NCBI GenBank assembly: GCA_030377895.1
Contig: JAUCGB010000005.1
Span: 1-64,000 of the forward strand
Direction: 5' to 3'
Source: Anaerolineales bacterium HSG24
GTDB lineage: Bacteria; Chloroflexota; Anaerolineae; 4572-78; J111
DNA: 64,000 bases
The first letter of the stretch is position 1. Each line of letters starts with the position of its first letter. The notes beneath the pieces were generated by a model. It saw only the letters and a program-made list of their open reading frames with translations. It searched no databases and was not told the DNA's origin. Shown in pieces: positions 52,541-61,334 of the stretch. A program made the position numbers and the translations under genes.

Positions 52541-52703
52541 GTTATCTGAATGTGTTCAAATTTTCAACTAAAACTGAACACACCCATCTGATTGTTACAG
52601 GAAATGAATAGCTTGACAACGTTAGGCCTTGATATTTGTTTAGGCCATGTCACTCTGAATGTAACGATATAGAGTGAAGAGTCCTGCATGATGATGGTAT
52701 TTT

Positions 52704-52812
52704 AGGCGATTCCAATTTTTAAAACCTCCCAAACGGAGAGTTGGCTTCCAGTCAACATGTCGGCTAGGATCCGCCCTCCATTGATCGTGGGAGATTTATT
52801 TTCTTGGAACTC
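52704..52812. repeat. M4 palindromic element, copy 2
   Basis: AGGCGATTCCAATTTTT...TTATTTTCTTGGAACT. It is shorter than copy 1 and has a different centre. Between 52541 and 52703 nothing is recognised. Confidence 0.72.
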
Positions 52813-52901
52813 CCTTCGAGTGGACACTTTGCTTTGTTCAGTGCGACGTTGTAATCTAACATTGTCAATATAGACTGCCATCGAAAAAATAATTGATCTT
52901 A

Positions 52902-52936
52902 AAAGCGGAACTTTGTGCATCACAAAGCTCCGCTTT
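52902..52936 (+). promoter_or_regulatory. 16-bp hairpin in the dnaB leader
   Basis: AAAGCGGAACTTTGTG pairs with CACAAAGCTCCGCTTT, one mismatch, 3-base loop. It ends 22 bases before the dnaB ATG. It could be a terminator of upstream transcription or an attenuator. Confidence 0.55.
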
Positions 52937-52958
52937 ATTATCTAAGTCTTAAAAAGAA

Positions 52959-55900
52959 ATGAGCAAAAACTTAGATCACTCTGATAATAAACCGCTCTTA
53001 ACTCCTGACGCACTACAACCCCATAATGTTGAAGCTGAACAAGCATTATTAGGCTCGTTACTCATCGATTCTGATTCCATTATGCGGGTCTCTACATTTT
53101 TGAATGCAGAAGATTTTTTTGTAGAGCGTCATGGTTGGGTCTATGAAGCGATTTCTTATCTTTATGAAAAACGAGAGCCTTCTGATTTAGTCACCCTCAG
53201 TGATGAACTGGAACGACGTAATCAACTTGAGCAGATTGGTGGGCCGGCGCAACTGACCAGCCTGATTAACGCCACCCCCACCTCGATTCATGCCGAGTTT
53301 TACGCTCGCATCATCGAGCGAACCGCCGTATTGCGCCGCCTCATTGATGCGGCAGGCCGAATCGCCCGTTTAGCTTACGAGGATGAGGCCGATGTTGATG
53401 AAGTCGTTGACCGAGCGGAAGAAATTATATTCAATATTTCGGCCCGGCGAGTTGATCGTGATTTACGCTCGATTAGCCAAATTATTGAAGAATATAATGA
53501 CCGCTTAGAATATCTATATCAGCATCAGGGTGAGGTAGTTGGAATCCCTACCGGCCTAACTGATCTTGATAAAATATTGGGCGGCTTACAGCGTTCCGAC
53601 ATGGTTGTCATGGCCGGAAGACCGGGAATGGGTAAATGTGTCAGTGCCGATACGCTTATGGTAAACCCAACTACAGGCGAGTTGGCAACGATTGAAACGT
53701 TAGTACAACAGCGTCAGGCCAACTTATTAACCTTAACCAATGAGTACAAATTGCAATCTGCTCAAGCCAGCGATTTTGTTGATGATGGCCTCAAACCAAC
53801 TTACCGAGTTCGGACAGCATTAGGACGGGAAATAAAAGTTACCTTAACCCATCCATTTTTGACCGTCAATGGTTGGCAGGCTTTAGGTGACTTAAAAACG
53901 GGTGACTATATTGCCGTACCGCGAATTATTCCAGTTTTCGGTCAATACGATGCCCCAGCCCATGAAGCCAAACTGTTAGCCTATTTGTTAGGAGATGGTT
54001 GTCTCACCAGTAATATTCCGCAATTTTCAAGTAATAATCCGCGTTTGCGGGATGATTTTATTGCAGCCAGTCAAAATTTCCCCGGTATCAAAACTCACTT
54101 GGAGGATAGTCAAGGCCAGCGAGTTCCAACCGTCTACGTATCTGGCAACCAAAATTTTATCGAAACTGATCGTCATGAATTTGCCACAAATTTGCCACAA
54201 ACCATGCACCATGCCAAACTAGCTCAGGCAATTGAGGTTAGCCCGACATTGGTCAATAGCAAAATTGTTCCTACCACAGATACATTTATCTCCCTATGTA
54301 ATATTTTGGATGTATTACCGAAGCAGTTAGCCCCTGATGGCCTACCAGCTATCAGCCATAATAGCCCCAATAGTCTCACCATGTGGCTTCGTGAACAAGG
54401 GATCTGGGGAAAATTAGCTGATCAAAAAGAGATACCAGATTGTGTATATCGTTACACTCGACCTAAATTAGCTCTCTTCTTAAATCGTCTTTTTGCTTGT
54501 GATGGCACTGTTTATCTTCAACTTGACAAACAAGCTGTCATCTCTTATAGTACCATTTCGTTGAAATTGGCTCGTGGAGTTCAACACCTGCTCCTTCGGT
54601 TTGGAATTATCGCCAAATTACGGCATCGACAGATAAAAAATGCTGGCAGTTACCGCCCCGCCTATCAGCTACGGATTACAGGTATACCCAATTTACGCCT
54701 GCTTGTTGAGCAAGTTGGCGCGTTTGGCAAAGAAGAAGCCATCACTCAGGTAGAAAAATATATTCAACGCACCTCAGCCAATACGAACACCGATACTATT
54801 CCCTTAGATATTTGGGATGATATAAAACAGGTCAAAAAAGAACGTATTTATGACGACATGGGACTGCCTCAGCATGCTAACATTCATGTTGACAAACGTG
54901 CCCCCAGCCGAGACAGATTATTAGCTATCGGACAGGCGATTCAATCAGAAGAGCTTATTAATCTGGCTCAAAGTGACCTATATTGGGATAAAATTACTCA
55001 GATTGAGTATCTGGGAGAACAGCAAGTTTATGATTTAACCGTACCAGAGACGCATAATTTTGTAGCCGATGATATGATTGTCCACAATACGTCGCTTGCT
55101 TTGAGCATTGCCCTGCAATCGGCTCGGCGGTGGACGAAACGAATTGCCATATTTAGTTTGGAGATGAGCGGTGAGCAGTTGGTGCAACGGCTTATTTCTG
55201 CGGAAACCGGCATCAGTATCCAACGCCTGCGGGTAGGGGATATTAAAGAAAACGAATGGGCCACCTTTATTCAGGCGGCAAACGTCTTATCAAATACCAA
55301 TATATTTATTGATGATACGCCCGCGATTTCGGCTTATGAACTGCGGACTAAATCTAGACGATTGCATGCTGAACATGGGATAGACATAGTCATCGTCGAT
55401 TATCTGCAACTCATGCGTGGAGAATCACGGAGCGAAAACCGTCAACAGGAGATTAGCTTCATCTCTCGTTCCATCAAATCATTAGCGCGGGAGTTAAACG
55501 TGCCGATTTTGGCCCTAAGCCAGTTATCTCGGCAGGTTGAGTCTCGGCAAGATAAACGTCCTATACTTTCGGACTTGAGGGAATCAGGTTGTTTAACGGG
55601 CGATACATTGGTTAATTTGGCTAATGGTAAACAAATCCCGATATGTAATGTTCAATCTGGTAGCGAAGTGTTAACATTAAATGAGAGTACCTTGAAAATT
55701 GAGTTATCTCTTGTCTCAAACATGTTTTCTACAGGCGTTAAACCCGTTTACAAATTGACGACTGCAATGGGAAGAACTATCCGGGCCACTGGAAATCATA
55801 AATTTAGAGCTTCTACCGGTTGGACACGTTTGGATAACTTAGATATTAAACATCGAATTGCTGTACCGCGGCGTGTTGTTGCAATCAATGAACAAACAAT

Positions 55901-56225
55901 GAGTAGTTCTGATATTTACTGGGATAAAATTGTTTCTATAGAACCGGATGGAGAAGAGGAAGTATTTGACTTAACAATTCCAAGCAATCACAATTTTTTA
56001 GCCAACAACATCATTGCCCATAATAGTATCGAGCAAGACTCGGACATCGTCATGTTTATTTATCGCGACGAAGTCTACAACGAAGATACCGAATTTCCGA
56101 ACATCGCCGAGATTATTGTTGGGAAACACCGTTCTGGACCTACTGGAAAAATTTCGGTGTTCTTCCAAAAAGAGCTAACCAAATTTACTGATTTAGAAGT
56201 AACTAAACAATCATTGGATTACTAA
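52959..56225 (+). CDS. dnaB: replicative DNA helicase with two inteins
   Basis: The hexameric helicase that opens the replication fork. The precursor has 1088 residues; removing the two inteins (484 and 145 residues) leaves 459, the normal DnaB length. Extein features: PHNVEAEQALLGSLLID, the N-terminal DnaB domain, GIPTGLTDLDKILGGL, Walker A GRPGMGK interrupted after the Lys, then TSLALSIA, IFSLEMSGEQLVQRL, IVIVDYLQLM, ALSQLSRQVESRQDKRPILSDLRESG, SIEQDSDIVMF, GKHRSGPTG. Splicing is required for function because intein 1 splits the ATP-binding loop. The ribosome binding site is weak. The stop overlaps the dnaD-like ATG as TAATG. Primosome partners follow directly. Confidence 0.97.
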   Translation: MSKNLDHSDNKPLLTPDALQPHNVEAEQALLGSLLIDSDSIMRVSTFLNAEDFFVERHGWVYEAISYLYEKREPSDLVTLSDELERRNQLEQIGGPAQLTSLINATPTSIHAEFYARIIERTAVLRRLIDAAGRIARLAYEDEADVDEVVDRAEEIIFNISARRVDRDLRSISQIIEEYNDRLEYLYQHQGEVVGIPTGLTDLDKILGGLQRSDMVVMAGRPGMGKCVSADTLMVNPTTGELATIETLVQQRQANLLTLTNEYKLQSAQASDFVDDGLKPTYRVRTALGREIKVTLTHPFLTVNGWQALGDLKTGDYIAVPRIIPVFGQYDAPAHEAKLLAYLLGDGCLTSNIPQFSSNNPRLRDDFIAASQNFPGIKTHLEDSQGQRVPTVYVSGNQNFIETDRHEFATNLPQTMHHAKLAQAIEVSPTLVNSKIVPTTDTFISLCNILDVLPKQLAPDGLPAISHNSPNSLTMWLREQGIWGKLADQKEIPDCVYRYTRPKLALFLNRLFACDGTVYLQLDKQAVISYSTISLKLARGVQHLLLRFGIIAKLRHRQIKNAGSYRPAYQLRITGIPNLRLLVEQVGAFGKEEAITQVEKYIQRTSANTNTDTIPLDIWDDIKQVKKERIYDDMGLPQHANIHVDKRAPSRDRLLAIGQAIQSEELINLAQSDLYWDKITQIEYLGEQQVYDLTVPETHNFVADDMIVHNTSLALSIALQSARRWTKRIAIFSLEMSGEQLVQRLISAETGISIQRLRVGDIKENEWATFIQAANVLSNTNIFIDDTPAISAYELRTKSRRLHAEHGIDIVIVDYLQLMRGESRSENRQQEISFISRSIKSLARELNVPILALSQLSRQVESRQDKRPILSDLRESGCLTGDTLVNLANGKQIPICNVQSGSEVLTLNESTLKIELSLVSNMFSTGVKPVYKLTTAMGRTIRATGNHKFRASTGWTRLDNLDIKHRIAVPRRVVAINEQTMSSSDIYWDKIVSIEPDGEEEVFDLTIPSNHNFLANNIIAHNSIEQDSDIVMFIYRDEVYNEDTEFPNIAEIIVGKHRSGPTGKISVFFQKELTKFTDLEVTKQSLDY
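53637..55088 (+). other. DnaB intein 1 (Walker A site), LAGLIDADG endonuclease type
   Basis: Residues 227-710. It starts with Cys directly after GMGK and ends HN before Thr (the +1 nucleophile). Splicing blocks: CVSADTLMVN, TLTHPFLT (TxxH), and VYDLTVPETHNFVADDMIVHN split as LTVPETHNF and DDMIVHN. Two endonuclease helices are LLAYLLGDGCL and LFLNRLFACDG, each with its acidic residue, so homing activity may persist. The insertion point is the DnaB-a site known from other bacteria. Confidence 0.93.
55590..56024 (+). other. DnaB intein 2 (RESG/SIEQD site), mini-intein
   Basis: Residues 878-1022, 145 in all. It starts CLTGDTLVN, has RATGNHKF (TxxH), and ends LTIPSNHNFLANN then IIAHN before Ser. 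There is no endonuclease domain. It sits at the same site as the cyanobacterial DnaB intein used as a mini-intein. Confidence 0.93.
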
Positions 56226-56926
56226 TGACCACGTTTAATGGCTTCCCTAGTGAAGATATGCGTTTTGTGGGTATTCCCGACCTGTTTTTTACCCAACTTT
56301 TGCCCCAAATAAACGATCCAGTTGAAATAAAAATTATTCTCCATTTTTTATGGCTTCATGCCCGACATCAGCATCATGTCATTTCACTTGCCGACCTGCT
56401 GAGTGACGAAACCTTGGTGCAAAGTATCGCCTTTTTTGGCGATGATGTGACTCAAATTGTTGAGCATGGTTTGCTTCAATCGGTCACTCGAGGCACACTA
56501 TTGTATACTCAGATTGAGGATGATGCGGGGCGACATGACCTCTACTTTTTGAACAGTGTGCGTGGACGGCAGGCTCAAATAAAGATTGAGTCTGGAGAAA
56601 TGGCATTTGTCACCAAAATCAACGCTGAACTGGCTATCCCGCTCAAACGGGCTAATATCTTTGAACTATATGAGGATAATATCGGCCTGATCTCGCCTAT
56701 TTTGGCCGATGAATTGAAAGAAGCGGAACTACTTTATCCGGCTGAGTGGATTGAAGATGCCTTTAGAATCGCAGCCGAAAACAATGTTCGACGCTGGAAC
56801 TATGTGCGAGCCGTGTTAGAAAAAATGACCAAAACGGGCCGAATTGGGGATAAACAGGCCCAAACTAATCAAGATGATAAACCTTGGTATACTGAGGATG
56901 AGTTTCGGGATATATTGCTCCATTAA
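56225..56926 (+). CDS. DnaD-like primosome protein
   Basis: A 233-residue protein. The N-terminal part (FVGIPDLFFTQLLPQINDPVEIKIILHFLWL) is a winged-helix region, and the C-terminal part (IFELYEDNIGLISPILADELKEAELLYPAEWIEDAFRIA split over 150-188, then RRWNYVRAVLEKM) is the DnaD/DnaB_2 domain that binds DNA and recruits the helicase loader in Firmicutes. It is translationally coupled to dnaB (TAATG) and followed by the loader, so the helicase and both loading factors are made together. Confidence 0.9.
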   Translation: MTTFNGFPSEDMRFVGIPDLFFTQLLPQINDPVEIKIILHFLWLHARHQHHVISLADLLSDETLVQSIAFFGDDVTQIVEHGLLQSVTRGTLLYTQIEDDAGRHDLYFLNSVRGRQAQIKIESGEMAFVTKINAELAIPLKRANIFELYEDNIGLISPILADELKEAELLYPAEWIEDAFRIAAENNVRRWNYVRAVLEKMTKTGRIGDKQAQTNQDDKPWYTEDEFRDILLH

Positions 56927-56940
56927 CAACGAGTACGGTT

Positions 56941-58425
56941 ATGAAAATTGCTGAAATTACGAAAAATATAACAGAATCACAGAGTGACGGCTATCGATTC
57001 GCATCGTCAAGATTTCAGAAACGGTCGATAGAGACCCTTTCATCTCTCCATACTTCGGATGATGATGATAAACCATGCCCTCTCTGTCTTGATAGGGGCT
57101 ATTTGAGACGCGACCTTCCCGTCACCCATCCTGATTTTGGAAAGCCGGTATTATGCGATTGTCGTGAATCTGATAGCAAACAGTTTGATGCTTTACAAAA
57201 TATTAGCAATTTAGATGAGTTGGGACGCTTTACCTTTGATACTTTTAGGCCAGAAGGATTTGGTTTGTCAGATACCTATCGTCAAAATTTACAAAGGGTT
57301 TATAATGTAGCCTATAATTTTGCTCAAAACCCGTATGGCTGGTTAATTTTGCATGGTGGATATGGTTGCGGCAAAACCCATTTAGCAGTGGCGATTGCAA
57401 ATTATGTGATTTCCAAAGATGAAACAGCTTATTTTATTGTCATCCCTGATTTGTTTGACCATTTGCGGGCAACTTTTAGCTCGCATAGTCCAGCTAGTTA
57501 CGAAGAACGATTTGAGAAAATTCGTTCTTCTCCATTATTGATTTTAGATGATTTAGGGACCCATAGCTCAACCTCGTGGGTAGAAGAAAAACTGTTTCAA
57601 CTGTTTAATTACCGATATAACGCCCAACTACCAACCGTGGTCACTACAAATCACAAATTAGAGCAGCTTGATCCACGGGTTCGGTCTCGCATGAGTGAGC
57701 GCGGCTTCTCGCAAATACAACAAATTTCTGCCCCTGATTTTCGTCAAAGTGGTGTTGATGCTAGTTATTCTCATTTATCAAGTTTACCTCTTTATAAAGA
57801 CAAAAGATTTGATACTTTTTTTGTTGATCGAACTGATTTAGATGGAACTCAAAATAATAATTTAAAACGGGCTATGAACTTAGCTTCAGATTATGCGAAA
57901 TGTTTACAAGACTGGATCGTTTTTTCCGGCCCTTATGGGTGTGGTAAAACCCATTTAGCCGCGGCGATTGCCAATGAGGTTTCTGCATCCCGCGAGCCAG
58001 CTCTTTTTGTGACCGTGCCAGACCTGTTAGATTATCTGCGGGCCGCCTTCAGTCCAAACAGTTTAACCCCTTACGATAAACGATTTGAAGAGGTTCGTAC
58101 AGCAACGCTATTGGTTTTAGATGATTTAGGTACAGAGAGCGCTACGCCTTGGGCTACCGAAAAACTGTATCAGATTTTTAACTATCGCTACCATGCCAGC
58201 AAACCAACCGTGATTACCATGGCAAAAAATGCCAATATCCACCCTCGCCTTAAATCCATGCTTCTTGATCAATCAATCTGTACGACTTTTGCAATTACAG
58301 CCACAAGTTACCGAGGTTCACCAGATAATCTTATAGGAAAAAATAAGTATTCCGACTATAATATTACCGAGAACCGTAATTATTCCAATCACAACAAACG
58401 ATTTTCTTTTTCTACAAGGCGATGA
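56941..58425 (+). CDS. tandem DnaC/DnaI-like helicase loader ATPase
   Basis: A 494-residue protein with two copies of the DnaC-type AAA+ module; ordinary loaders have one (~250-330 residues). The N-terminal Cys block CPLC...CDC (C46, C49, C72, C74) likely binds zinc. Module 1: Walker A GGYGCGKT (139-146), Walker B LLILDDLG (199-206), Arg-finger region PRVRSRM (245-251). Module 2: Walker A GPYGCGKT (330-337), Walker B LLVLDDLG (390-397), but the equivalent finger reads PRLKSML (435-441), losing both late arginines. The C-terminal ~50 residues are Asn/Ser/Tyr-rich. Module 2 probably binds ATP but may not hydrolyse it in trans. It starts 15 bases after the DnaD-like gene. Confidence 0.9.
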   Translation: MKIAEITKNITESQSDGYRFASSRFQKRSIETLSSLHTSDDDDKPCPLCLDRGYLRRDLPVTHPDFGKPVLCDCRESDSKQFDALQNISNLDELGRFTFDTFRPEGFGLSDTYRQNLQRVYNVAYNFAQNPYGWLILHGGYGCGKTHLAVAIANYVISKDETAYFIVIPDLFDHLRATFSSHSPASYEERFEKIRSSPLLILDDLGTHSSTSWVEEKLFQLFNYRYNAQLPTVVTTNHKLEQLDPRVRSRMSERGFSQIQQISAPDFRQSGVDASYSHLSSLPLYKDKRFDTFFVDRTDLDGTQNNNLKRAMNLASDYAKCLQDWIVFSGPYGCGKTHLAAAIANEVSASREPALFVTVPDLLDYLRAAFSPNSLTPYDKRFEEVRTATLLVLDDLGTESATPWATEKLYQIFNYRYHASKPTVITMAKNANIHPRLKSMLLDQSICTTFAITATSYRGSPDNLIGKNKYSDYNITENRNYSNHNKRFSFSTRR

Positions 58426-58440
58426 TAATTTTTTCAAAAT

Positions 58441-58535
58441 CACTGATACCAGAGAAAATCATCAGTGTCAACTTAACAGGCGATTCATCGCCTTCAAACG
58501 GCACCAAAGTACCTACTACAAACCCTTAAGTTGAC
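58441..58535 (+). promoter_or_regulatory. structured leader of the JAMM-ThiF unit
   Basis: Three nested stems: CACTGAT/ATCAGTG (58441-58467), an outer GTCAACTTAA/TTAAGTTGAC (58467-58476 and 58526-58535), and inside it AGGCGAT/ATCGCCT (58478-58493). It ends 10 bases before the ATG. It could be a terminator-antiterminator or an RNA sensor; the class is not recognised. Confidence 0.4.
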
Positions 58536-58544
58536 GGTCATGCC

Positions 58545-58973
58545 ATGAAAATCACCGATGCTCAACTCAAACAGATTTATGCCCATGCCGCTGAGAGTTA
58601 TCCCCGTGAATGTTGTGGATTTTTATTAGGTAAATTTACTGATAATGGTATTGTTTACGAGATTCACCGAGCCACCAATCAGCATCAAGAACGAACTGAT
58701 AGGTTTGTCATCAGTCCGGAGGAGTTTGCCAAAGCACATAATTCGGCTGATGACGCAGAGTTGGAAATCATTGGCATTTATCACTCCCACCCCGATTGGC
58801 CGCCCATCCCCTCCCAAACTGACATGGAAAACGCTTGGAAAGATGTTTTCTATCTAATTGCCTCTGTCCATGAAAAGATGCCTCTCAACACCAACGTTTG
58901 GCGTTTGGTCGATGATGGTATCCGACGATTTGAGTTTGTACCATTGGAAATTATAGATAAAAACGAATTGTAG
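58545..58973 (+). CDS. M67 (JAMM) family metalloprotease
   Basis: A 142-residue cytosolic zinc isopeptidase-type protein. JAMM residues: E22 (SYPRECCGFLLG), H80 and H82 (IYHSHPDWPP), S90 and D93 (IPSQTD). Bacterial relatives such as Mec+ cleave the C-terminal residue from sulfur-carrier proteins so that they can be activated by ThiF/MoeB enzymes. Here a ThiF/MoeB-like gene follows 49 bases downstream, supporting such a role, but no ubiquitin-like carrier gene is visible in the window. Confidence 0.92.
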   Translation: MKITDAQLKQIYAHAAESYPRECCGFLLGKFTDNGIVYEIHRATNQHQERTDRFVISPEEFAKAHNSADDAELEIIGIYHSHPDWPPIPSQTDMENAWKDVFYLIASVHEKMPLNTNVWRLVDDGIRRFEFVPLEIIDKNEL

Positions 58974-58980
58974 ACCATCA

Positions 58981-59010
58981 GACCCTAAAAGTTTCTAAAA
59001 CTTTTGGGTC
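58981..59010 (+). terminator. hairpin between JAMM and ThiF genes
   Basis: GACCCTAAAAGTTT pairs with AAACTTTTGGGTC, with one bulge and a 2-3-base loop. It lacks a T-run. It may reduce read-through from the protease gene. Confidence 0.45.
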
Positions 59011-59022
59011 TAGTTACTTAAT

Positions 59023-60039
59023 ATGTCACGTTATCTCCGTCAGACCCTATTCCCCGGTATTGGAGAATCCGGACAACAAAAACTCCTCTCAGCCCATGTG
59101 GTTATTATTGGCTGTGGAGCCACAGGCACAGTCATCGCCAATCATCTGGCCCGCGCCGGAATCGGTCAGTTAACCATTGTAGACCGCGACTTTATCGAAC
59201 TAAACAACCTGCAACGTCAACTACTGTTTGACGAGCAGGATTTGGCCGAGCAGTTGCCCAAAGCGATTGCCGCGACGCGTAAACTGCGCCGTATCAATAG
59301 TGAGATTAAGGTGGAGGGAATCGTGACCGACGTAAACGCCGAAAATATCGAAACGCTCATCGGCGGGGCTGATTTGGTGATGGATGGCACCGACAACTTT
59401 GAGACGCGTTATCTACTCAACGATGCCTGTATCAAACATAATATCCCGTGGATTTATACTGGGGCGGTATCGAGTTATGGCATGAGTCAGACGATTATTC
59501 CGAGTGAAACAGCCTGCCTACGTTGTTTGATTGAAACCATGCCCTTACCCGGTAGTAGTGCCACCTGCGACACCGCAGGCGTGGTCGGTTCGGTTGTGGG
59601 AACTGTGGCTAGTATCAGTACGACGGAAGCGATTAAATTACTTGTGGGAGATGGTGAGATTAATCGGGGAATTATTTATGTCGATTTGTGGATTAACAGT
59701 TTTGAGCAGTTCAACAACAGCGGGCCTCGACCCAATTGCCCCACCTGTCAACAGCATGAATTTGAGTTTTTGAACCAGAATCTGGTTAGCCAGACCGTCA
59801 ATCTGTGCGGACGTAATTCTATACAAATTCATCCTCTACAGAAACAAAATTTGCCCTTAGCCGATTTAGCGAACCAACTGGCTAAGGTTGGGCAGATTAT
59901 CGCTCAAAATGAGTATCTAATTCGTTTCTCAATTGACTCTTATGAGATAACCCTGTTCTTAAACGGGCGAGCCATTATTAAAGGCACTGAGAATGAGGCA
60001 ATCGCTCGGAGTTTGTATGCGAGATATATCGGCAATTAG
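59023..60039 (+). CDS. MoeB/ThiF-like E1 adenylyltransferase
   Basis: A 338-residue enzyme that adenylates the C-terminus of a ubiquitin-like sulfur carrier (ThiS, MoaD or CysO type). Nucleotide loop VVIIGCGATGT (26-36), D54 in IVDRDFIELNNLQRQ with R65, zinc cysteines C165/C168 (CLRC) and C239/C242 (CPTC), and the conserved C182 in SATCDTAGVVGSVVG. Residues 250-338 form an additional domain (SQTVNLCGRNSIQIHP, TLFLNGRAIIKGTENEAIARSLYARYI) that looks ThiS-pathway-related rather than rhodanese. Which cofactor it serves cannot be told. Confidence 0.9.
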   Translation: MSRYLRQTLFPGIGESGQQKLLSAHVVIIGCGATGTVIANHLARAGIGQLTIVDRDFIELNNLQRQLLFDEQDLAEQLPKAIAATRKLRRINSEIKVEGIVTDVNAENIETLIGGADLVMDGTDNFETRYLLNDACIKHNIPWIYTGAVSSYGMSQTIIPSETACLRCLIETMPLPGSSATCDTAGVVGSVVGTVASISTTEAIKLLVGDGEINRGIIYVDLWINSFEQFNNSGPRPNCPTCQQHEFEFLNQNLVSQTVNLCGRNSIQIHPLQKQNLPLADLANQLAKVGQIIAQNEYLIRFSIDSYEITLFLNGRAIIKGTENEAIARSLYARYIGN

Positions 60040-60064
60040 TTTTGTTATGCGGAGTCTTCAATAT

Positions 60065-61216
60065 TCAATATGCTTTGGGCAGAACGAAATAGAACTCACT
60101 TCCGTGACCGACCGTGCTTTCTACTCCCACCTCACCGTTTAAACGGTTCATAATACGGCGTACAATCGACAGCCCTAGCCCATTCCCCTCTAGCCGAATT
60201 TCGCCTAAACGAGTAAATTCAGTAAATAATTTCAATTGTTGTTCTTCACTAAGACCCATACCATTATCTCGCACCCACAACCGAACCGTACTATCATCTA
60301 GCTCGGTATAGCCAAGTTTTACACTTGGTGGCGATCCACCATATTTTAAGGCATTACTGATGTAATTTGCCCAAACTTCCTCTAGCCAAGGAGCATATCC
60401 AATCACAATCGGCCAATCCTCGGCAATAGTCACCTCAGCCTTATACTCTTCAATCATTATCTTTAACCGATTTTTCGTTTGACAAACAATCTCTAACATA
60501 TTAACCGGACTAGGTTCAACCTCTTTTTTTCTTACACCTGCCAAGAGCAATAGTTCATCAATAATGTTGGTTGCCTTTTGTCCTGCTTGCCGTAACTGCT
60601 CAAAAATAGGCCGAAGTTCCTCACTATCCATGCCCATAGGATCATTGATAAGATAATCCGTATAACCAACCACAATCCCTAACGGGCCTTTTAGATCATG
60701 AGCAACCGTATGAGAGAACGCGTCTAGCTCCTTATTCTGTAGCTGTAGAGCCTCCTCGACCGCTTTTCGTTCTGTAATTTCCTGAGAAAGTTGAAGATTT
60801 CTCTCTTTTAGGTTGTTTTGCAAACGACGAATATCCAGATGAGCATTAACCCGTGCAATCACCTCTGTATGGTTAAACGGTTTGATGATATAGTCCACCC
60901 CACCAACTGAAAACGCCTTAACCTTATCCATGGATTGATTCATGGCGCTAATAAAAATAACTGGTATATCTCGAAGCTGTTCATCAGCCTTTAGTTTTTC
61001 GCATAAATCATAGCCCGACATATCTGGCATCATAATATCTAGTAAAATAATATCGGGTAGTTCCTCTGCCAGAGCAGCTAAACCGGTTTCACCGTCTTTA
61101 GCTAACATAATCTTAAACCCTTCTTTTTTTAGAATTAGGCCTAATAAATGTCGATTATCACTCGCATCGTCAATAACCATCACCGTTGATTGTTCAGTTT
61201 CTTTTAAGTTGTCCAT
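60065..61216 (-). CDS. REC-histidine kinase (single-protein sensor)
   Basis: A 383-residue cytosolic protein: N-terminal receiver (~10-130) with MVIDDAS, D60 (LLDIMMPDMSG), KPF; coiled coil; HisKA with H172 (SHTVAHDLKGPLGIV); HATPase (NALKYGG, VRDNGMGLS, GNGLGLSIVRRIM). Receiver-first kinases of this kind relay phosphate from another kinase. The promoter is probably at 61518-61545, separated from the gene by an M3 element and repeat S. It is divergently transcribed from the GlnE-like gene. Confidence 0.93.
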   Translation of the reverse strand: MDNLKETEQSTVMVIDDASDNRHLLGLILKKEGFKIMLAKDGETGLAALAEELPDIILLDIMMPDMSGYDLCEKLKADEQLRDIPVIFISAMNQSMDKVKAFSVGGVDYIIKPFNHTEVIARVNAHLDIRRLQNNLKERNLQLSQEITERKAVEEALQLQNKELDAFSHTVAHDLKGPLGIVVGYTDYLINDPMGMDSEELRPIFEQLRQAGQKATNIIDELLLLAGVRKKEVEPSPVNMLEIVCQTKNRLKIMIEEYKAEVTIAEDWPIVIGYAPWLEEVWANYISNALKYGGSPPSVKLGYTELDDSTVRLWVRDNGMGLSEEQQLKLFTEFTRLGEIRLEGNGLGLSIVRRIMNRLNGEVGVESTVGHGSEFYFVLPKAY

Positions 61217-61271
61217 AACTTTGATGAGTAAACGTCACGTCACCGCCCTTTACTCTATCCTTAAAATTAAT

Positions 61272-61306
61272 CAAAAGGTTGTCGATTCGTCGAACTACGG
61301 TTTTTT
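61272..61306. repeat. 35-bp repeat S, copy 3
   Basis: GTTGTCGATTCGTCGAACTAC core, same orientation as copy 2, upstream of the REC-kinase gene. Confidence 0.6.
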
Positions 61307-61334
61307 TTCAGACACCGATTAACACAAAAAAATT

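Noticed and set aside
52613-52641. TTGACA at 52613 as a dnaB promoter
   Set aside because: No acceptable -10 lies 15-19 bases downstream.
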